This document shows positions 59,724 through 64,000 of a DNA stretch of 64,000 bases, in pieces. The notes under the pieces were generated by a model. The model was not told the DNA's origin, made no database searches, and saw only the letters and a program-made list of their open reading frames with translations. This DNA is from UBA2112 sp964596695 (GTDB lineage Bacteria > Patescibacteriota > Saccharimonadia > Saccharimonadales > Saccharimonadaceae). The translations under genes and the position numbers were made by a program. The stretch lies in assembly GCA_964596695.1 (NCBI GenBank), contig CAZQVE010000001.1, forward strand, positions 186,001 through 250,000, in the 5' to 3' direction. Each line of letters starts with the position of its first letter. Within the stretch, counting starts at the first letter, position 1.

Positions 59724-60164
59724 AACTTGTTTCAAAATGGGGAAAACATGCGGAAAATTTGTGTTCAGCCAGTTGAAAAACCGTGAACACTCGTCCACAG
59801 AAAGTTACAAAAACGTAATTTTAAAATCTCGCGGCCGTGTACAACTCGCCTTTTTCCAAAGTTTTGCCCAAGTATTTTTCATGTCGTTTTCCACATACTT
59901 TTTCCGTCAGTTCGCCCCTGTAAAAGTCGCAGTTTTCCGCACTTTCCCCCACACCTATAACAACCACTACGAAGTAAATAAATTAGAAAGGTAATAACAG
60001 TAAGACATGCGCCCCGACAATTTCACAATTCAAAAAATGCCAGAATCATCCATGCTTAATGATTTGCTTCGCTATGTAATTACCGTTACATTTTGTCGCA
60101 AATCCTTCAGTCTGAATAATTCTAATCAATTTTTATATCGTAAAATTATCAAGGAGTATGTCTA
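59724..60164 (+). other. Probable replication origin region
   Basis: 441 bases between dnaA and dnaN without a gene. It holds TTTTCCACA (59887-59895) and weaker box-like sites (a TCCACAG near 59795, TTTTCCGCA near 59933), and an AT-rich stretch at about 60105-60150 that could unwind. An open frame across 59692-59994 has no family likeness. The dnaN ribosome site AAGGAG is at the right end. Origin use is inferred from context. Confidence 0.65.
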
Positions 60165-61268
60165 ATGGAACTTTCCGTTACACAAGAAAATCTCACTCGG
60201 GCACTTGGTGCTGCGTCTCGTGTCGCGAGCCCAAAGACACAGTTACCTATTTTGAATAATATTCTTCTTCGGACAGATGGACATCGATTGATGGTTGCAG
60301 CAACAAATCTGGAGATTGCCACGACTCAGCATATCGGCGCGAAGATCGTAAACAAAGGCGCGATTACTATTCCGGCACGTTTGATTACTGAGTTTGTAGC
60401 GAGCTTGCCGAAGACGACTGTCACTCTGAAGGTGACGGATAATAAATTACATATTACGGCCGATGGGTATAATTCTGTAATTAACGGCACGCTCGCCGAT
60501 GATTTCCCTGAACTGCCGATGATTAATGACAAGGTAGCAGTAAGTTACGCGATCGACACGGCAACACTCAAACAAGCTATCGGTCAGACGATTCTAACTG
60601 CTAGTAATGACTCGACACGCCCTGTCTTAACAGGGGTTTACTGGCACTCACACGACGGTGCACTATACCTTGCGGCAACTGATGGCTATCGCCTGTCAGA
60701 AAAGCGACTCCTGCCGACGAAAAGCGATGTCTCGGCTATTATCCCGACGAGCACCCTGCAAGAGGTATTGCGAACACTAAGCGATGACGTAAATGAGGTT
60801 GAGATGCTTTTTGACGAATCTCAGGTACGGTTCCGCATGAACGACGCCGAGATTACGAGTCGGCTGATAGACGGTAACTTCCCTGATTATCGTCAACTGA
60901 TTCCGGCGACCAGCGAGTCGGTTATTACGATATCGCGGTCAGACTTCGCACAGATCACGAAAGTAACCGGCCTATTTGCTCGCGAATCTGGCGGCAGTGT
61001 CACGCTTACGGCTGATGCTGATAAAGACCTCTTGTCACTTCACTCCGTGGCAAGTGAACTAGGTGAAAACACCTCCGAGGCTAGTGCTGAGGTAAGCGCT
61101 GACGGTCAAGTAACGCTTAATTCCCGCTACCTTACTGAAGCCCTGGGCGTAATAGATGGCGAGACGGTGACATTTCGGTTTAGCGGTAAGCTTTCGCCGT
61201 GCGTATTGTCCGTGAGTGACAAAAAGGATGCGGATTATCAGCACATCATAATGCCTCTTAAGAGTTAA
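60165..61268 (+). CDS. dnaN: DNA polymerase III beta clamp
   Basis: A 367-residue sliding clamp with three repeated domains. Recognisable parts are LPILNNILL, the central RPVLTGVYW followed by LAATDGYRLSEKRL, and the C-terminal end HIIMPLKS, close to the usual MPMRL ending that forms the partner pocket. ATG follows AAGGAG at nine bases. Classic position after dnaA. Confidence 0.97.
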   Translation: MELSVTQENLTRALGAASRVASPKTQLPILNNILLRTDGHRLMVAATNLEIATTQHIGAKIVNKGAITIPARLITEFVASLPKTTVTLKVTDNKLHITADGYNSVINGTLADDFPELPMINDKVAVSYAIDTATLKQAIGQTILTASNDSTRPVLTGVYWHSHDGALYLAATDGYRLSEKRLLPTKSDVSAIIPTSTLQEVLRTLSDDVNEVEMLFDESQVRFRMNDAEITSRLIDGNFPDYRQLIPATSESVITISRSDFAQITKVTGLFARESGGSVTLTADADKDLLSLHSVASELGENTSEASAEVSADGQVTLNSRYLTEALGVIDGETVTFRFSGKLSPCVLSVSDKKDADYQHIIMPLKS

Positions 61269-61297
61269 GAGTACATACTCTTTTGGTGCACTAATCC

Positions 61298-62332
61298 ATG
61301 GTAATCAAATCTCTGACCGTCGAAAATATCCGTTCTCACCGCCGGTTTTCGCGTAAGTTCTCTCCGACAGTCACGGTGATTACAGGTCCGAACGGCAGTG
61401 GTAAAACATCACTAATCGAGTCGATCCTCGTGGCGCTTGGCGGGCATTCGTTCAAAGGGAATGACAGCGACCTTTTGCGGCGTGATGCGGATTGGTGGCG
61501 GATTGATCTGCAGCTTGATGACCAGCTACGAACAGTGAAATACCAGCCTGACGGCACGAAGAAAAAACAGTTTATCGTAGATGACAAAACGAGTCTGAGG
61601 CTGCCAGCCGCGGCGCGATACCCGACGGTACTGTTTGAGCCGGATGATTTGCGGCTTTTGCATGGTTCTCCGGCTCGACGACGAGCGTTTATAGACCGAT
61701 TCGCCGCACAGTTGGTTCCTGACTATGGTCGGGTACTGCGCCGGTATGAACGAGCGCTGCTGCAGCGGAACAAGCTGCTGAAAACCGGTGCCGGCAAGGA
61801 TGTACTGTTTGCCTGGAATGTGGGCTTGGCGAAATACGGCGCGCATATCATCGATATGCGAGTACGGCTTATCGAACGGTTAAACGCCGGACTCGATACG
61901 ACGTATCATACGATCGCGAAGACGAAAGATACGGTGTCGCTTCATTATTCGCACACGGTTATTGACTACACCGAACAGAAGCTCCTCGCCGAACTAGAGG
62001 TACACACCGAACGCGACCAGTTGCTTGGATTTACAAGTATCGGGCCCCATCGGCATGATGTACTTTTTTCGTTTAACGGTGTCCCGGCTATCGGGTCGGC
62101 GTCACGCGGCGAAGTACGGACAATTATATTGGCGCTGAAATTCCTCGAGGTCGATATAGTCCAAGAGGTAACCGAGCAACCCCCTATCGTTCTTCTTGAC
62201 GATGTCTTGAGCGAGCTTGACGATAAACGCCAGACGCATCTGGCGACGAAATTTCAGAACCATCAGATTATTATGACGAGCACTAATCCGCCGAGTGTAC
62301 TTGGCGATGCAAAAGTTATTCGGCTGCGGTAA
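61298..62332 (+). CDS. recF: DNA repair protein RecF
   Basis: A 344-residue SMC-like ATPase that loads RecA at gaps. Walker A GPNGSGKTS (about 30-38), PDDLRLLHGSPARRRAFID, the ABC-like signature IGSASRGEVRTI, and Walker B PPIVLLDDVLSELD are all present. It starts 29 bases after dnaN. Its end overlaps the convergent gene by 17 bases. Confidence 0.97.
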   Translation: MVIKSLTVENIRSHRRFSRKFSPTVTVITGPNGSGKTSLIESILVALGGHSFKGNDSDLLRRDADWWRIDLQLDDQLRTVKYQPDGTKKKQFIVDDKTSLRLPAAARYPTVLFEPDDLRLLHGSPARRRAFIDRFAAQLVPDYGRVLRRYERALLQRNKLLKTGAGKDVLFAWNVGLAKYGAHIIDMRVRLIERLNAGLDTTYHTIAKTKDTVSLHYSHTVIDYTEQKLLAELEVHTERDQLLGFTSIGPHRHDVLFSFNGVPAIGSASRGEVRTIILALKFLEVDIVQEVTEQPPIVLLDDVLSELDDKRQTHLATKFQNHQIIMTSTNPPSVLGDAKVIRLR

Positions 62333-62807
62333 CAGGAGGCGCATCGCTTCCTGGCAAGCTGATTGGTTCGTTGATTTCCTGGAGGACGGATTTTGGAACG
62401 TCTGGAAATTCGACGGTTGAGAGTAGCGGTACGGGTGGTGTCGTACGAAGTGTCCAGACACCGTGTTTTTTCTGCATGAGGACGCGTAGGGTGTCGCGGT
62501 TCATGGAGTCGGTGCCTTTGTATGTCAGTGTCGTGCCGTACCACTCCCCTTTGCCGAACAACTGACCTTGGTTGATACTATAGTCGGTCTTGATCTTCGG
62601 ATATGCGGTGGTAAGAACGCCGAGGATCGTCGATTGCTCCTTCTTGAGCCGCGCAGCCAGATCTTTCTTGGTCATTGTTTTTGGCGCAGAGGACGATGAC
62701 TTATGGAGTGAAGAATGAGGTGCGGTAGCCGCGCCGTATGCAACCGACCCGATAGCAACGATAATTGTCGCGATGACAATAAGAGTGATTTTTAGCTGCC
62801 GGTTCAT
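62316..62807 (-). CDS. Membrane-anchored unknown protein
   Basis: A 163-residue protein with one N-terminal membrane helix (ITLIVIATIIVAIGSVAYGAA) and an outer domain of about 120 residues. The outer part has FGKGEWYGTTLTYKGTD and a Pro-rich tail (RTTPPVPLLS). No family recognised. ATG follows GAGGAAAAG and overlaps the upstream PEGA gene by 4 bases. Probably part of an envelope complex with the two proteins encoded upstream. Confidence 0.65.
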   Translation of the reverse strand: MNRQLKITLIVIATIIVAIGSVAYGAATAPHSSLHKSSSSAPKTMTKKDLAARLKKEQSTILGVLTTAYPKIKTDYSINQGQLFGKGEWYGTTLTYKGTDSMNRDTLRVLMQKKHGVWTLRTTPPVPLLSTVEFPDVPKSVLQEINEPISLPGSDAPPVTAAE

Positions 62808-63448
62808 TTCTTTTCCTCTTTATTGCTCAGGGGATTATGAAAATCCTCGAAAACAATCTTAAAGTCAGTCGGGTCATAACCGAACTTTCGTATCCGCTCG
62901 ACGGCGTAAAACCGATATCGCGGCGACGGTGTGTCGACTGTCAACGTGATGGACTGATCGGGGTTTGCGATATACCCTATCATGAAATACGGATCCTTAT
63001 ATGGCAGCTTGGTCGTGATTGGGTTGAGCGCGGTGAAGTATTCGCCGTCGTTGTTTGCCTGTATCGAACCGTATGCTTCGTTTTGCCGGTACTGGTCTTG
63101 GTGTTCGGACGCCCATTTTTTAGCCTCGCTACTTTGAGCTATAAGGGATATTGCCACGACGTTTTGATTTTTTTTGTCGGTGACGACGATTTTTTGCGTT
63201 TGCGTTTTGAAACCGTCCTTTTTCGCGGTGACGGTATATGTGCCCGCTGGTAGATAATGCGTGCCGTTACCCTCGCGCTGGTCGTTGAACGTGACTGTCG
63301 CGTTATGTGGTACGACTGACAGTACGACAGGGATTTTACCGTGGCGATCAACGTAAGTTAGGACGCCCCATAGGGTAATCAACGCGACAAGAATAATTCC
63401 GGCTATTTGGAATTGGCGTTTGTGTTCTTGGATGAAGTCGTAATACAT
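62804..63448 (-). CDS. Membrane-anchored PEGA-domain protein
   Basis: A 214-residue protein with one membrane helix (FQIAGIILVALITLWGVL) and a PEGA-type domain (about 40-100: PVVLSVVPHNATVTFNDQ, LPAGTYTVTAKKDGF), a beta fold often found in surface-layer-associated proteins. A second outer domain (about 115-205) is unrecognised. The start lies 2 bases after the hydrolase stop, so the three leftward genes form one operon. It likely binds wall or envelope parts. Confidence 0.78.
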   Translation of the reverse strand: MYYDFIQEHKRQFQIAGIILVALITLWGVLTYVDRHGKIPVVLSVVPHNATVTFNDQREGNGTHYLPAGTYTVTAKKDGFKTQTQKIVVTDKKNQNVVAISLIAQSSEAKKWASEHQDQYRQNEAYGSIQANNDGEYFTALNPITTKLPYKDPYFMIGYIANPDQSITLTVDTPSPRYRFYAVERIRKFGYDPTDFKIVFEDFHNPLSNKEEKK

Positions 63449-63450
63449 AG

Positions 63451-64000
63451 TTATAGTGCTGCCGGTTCCAGATTAACTTTTTGACGATACCAGCGGAAAC
63501 TCGGGTCGGTAACACCCTCATGGCCTGCCATTGGCGCGCGTTCGGGACCGGGTATGGATGCTGAAGCTATCTTACTACCAAAGCCTGGTATATCACCAAC
63601 GTATACATAGGTATGATGCGAGTTAATAGCGACATCGCCCGGCTGACGATCACCGGCATCGGTGGCGCTGATAGGTTCCCAGTTCTTCCTGAGCCAGGCC
63701 TCCTGACTTGCGGTCGGTCCTCCGCGACCATTGGAATTATACCCTTTATCGAAGCCGCTGTCGTACATCAGTATAGTGACGAATCCGCCGCAGTCGTCAC
63801 CTTTTATATGCGTCCCACCTACATAGCGGCCTTCCTTCATCGCCTTAGTGACAGCCGCAGCGTAAGCGGGTTTTTGATCGGTTGCGAATATAACCTTACC
63901 GAGGGCTTCCGGCAGACTATTCGTACTACCGTTGATATATCGTGACCATGCGTACTGGGTTGTCATTTGTTGGATGTTACCGTTGCCATAACCCCCCGCG
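63451..64000 (-). CDS. NlpC/P60-like cysteine hydrolase (5' end beyond the window)
   Basis: At least 183 residues, the C-terminal part of a longer protein whose frame runs past base 64000. It has a Cys elbow (KGDDCGGFVTIL) and a downstream His (SHHTYVYVGDIPG), with the GDVAI strand before it, matching the Cys-His order of NlpC/P60 peptidases that cut peptidoglycan peptides. A Gly/Asn-rich stretch lies before the domain (GGYGNGNIQQM). It leads an operon with two anchored proteins. Family assignment is likely; upstream domains are unseen. Confidence 0.72.
   Translation of the reverse strand, partial: AGGYGNGNIQQMTTQYAWSRYINGSTNSLPEALGKVIFATDQKPAYAAAVTKAMKEGRYVGGTHIKGDDCGGFVTILMYDSGFDKGYNSNGRGGPTASQEAWLRKNWEPISATDAGDRQPGDVAINSHHTYVYVGDIPGFGSKIASASIPGPERAPMAGHEGVTDPSFRWYRQKVNLEPAAL

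Noticed and set aside
59692..59994. 100-codon frame between dnaA and dnaN
   Set aside because: It starts inside dnaA, lies over the probable origin, and its product is a low-complexity Phe/Lys-rich string with no family.

Overview
The window looks like part of a Candidatus Saccharibacteria (TM7, Patescibacteria/CPR) chromosome, probably a metagenome or low-coverage assembly because it carries a 100-N scaffold gap (39278-39377). Reasons: the gene families and the very compact layout (tail-to-tail genes overlapping by 4 bases), a dnaA-dnaN-recF block next to rpmH-rnpA-yidC-khpB, many secreted or membrane-anchored proteins of CPR type, and TGA used as a normal stop (so not the recoded Gracilibacteria/Absconditabacteria). 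No tRNA, rRNA, insertion sequence or CRISPR array was recognised. The taxonomic call is inference from gene content.

Layout. 1-4464 (leftward): an F1-type ATPase operon (gamma, alpha, delta, a membrane-free b-like coiled coil) that begins with a secreted two-helix membrane protein and has no atpB/atpE at its 5' end. 4622-8508: a large surface protein and three membrane-anchored unknowns. 8507-15705: a small HNH-like protein, a 1006-residue protein with two metallophosphoesterase-like domains, a winged-helix Nudix regulator with a four-copy direct-repeat operator/promoter, a DJ-1/PfpI protein, a DUF6496-like protein, a short HhH-GPD glycosylase and a tail-anchored Clp-like AAA+ protein. 15769-21109 (leftward): an O-antigen-ligase-like protein, a LexA-like repressor without peptidase, and two tandem class-A beta-lactamase-fold proteins, one with active-site residues and one without. 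21177-22640: an orphan AAA ATPase controlled by a promoter that overlaps a perfect 42-bp palindrome, followed by a DnaA-box cluster.

22952-50160 is mostly cell-surface polysaccharide synthesis: a priming sugar-phosphate transferase, several glycosyltransferases (GT2, GT4, a GT32-GT4 fusion), GalE, GtrA, a UGM-like flavoprotein, a LicD protein, a TagD-like cytidylyltransferase, an asparagine-synthase-like protein and a Wzm/Wzt-type ABC exporter. Also here are GlmS, two TraB/Tiki-like paralogues and a lysozyme-like secreted protein with a repeat domain. The 40-47.6 kb part is visibly A/T-richer than the rest, which suggests transfer.

50170-56124: a cupin isomerase-like protein, an OpgC-like acyltransferase, a fused succinyl-CoA synthetase (beta-alpha), and two more glycosyltransferases. 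56121-62332: khpB, yidC, rnpA, rpmH, the probable replication origin with DnaA boxes, dnaA, dnaN and recF. 62316-64000: two anchored unknowns (one with a PEGA domain) and the start-truncated end of an NlpC/P60-like hydrolase.

A recurring signal is that many first-in-operon genes have a -10 hexamer only 6-9 nt before the start codon, so their mRNAs should be leaderless, whereas internal operon genes have Shine-Dalgarno sites.
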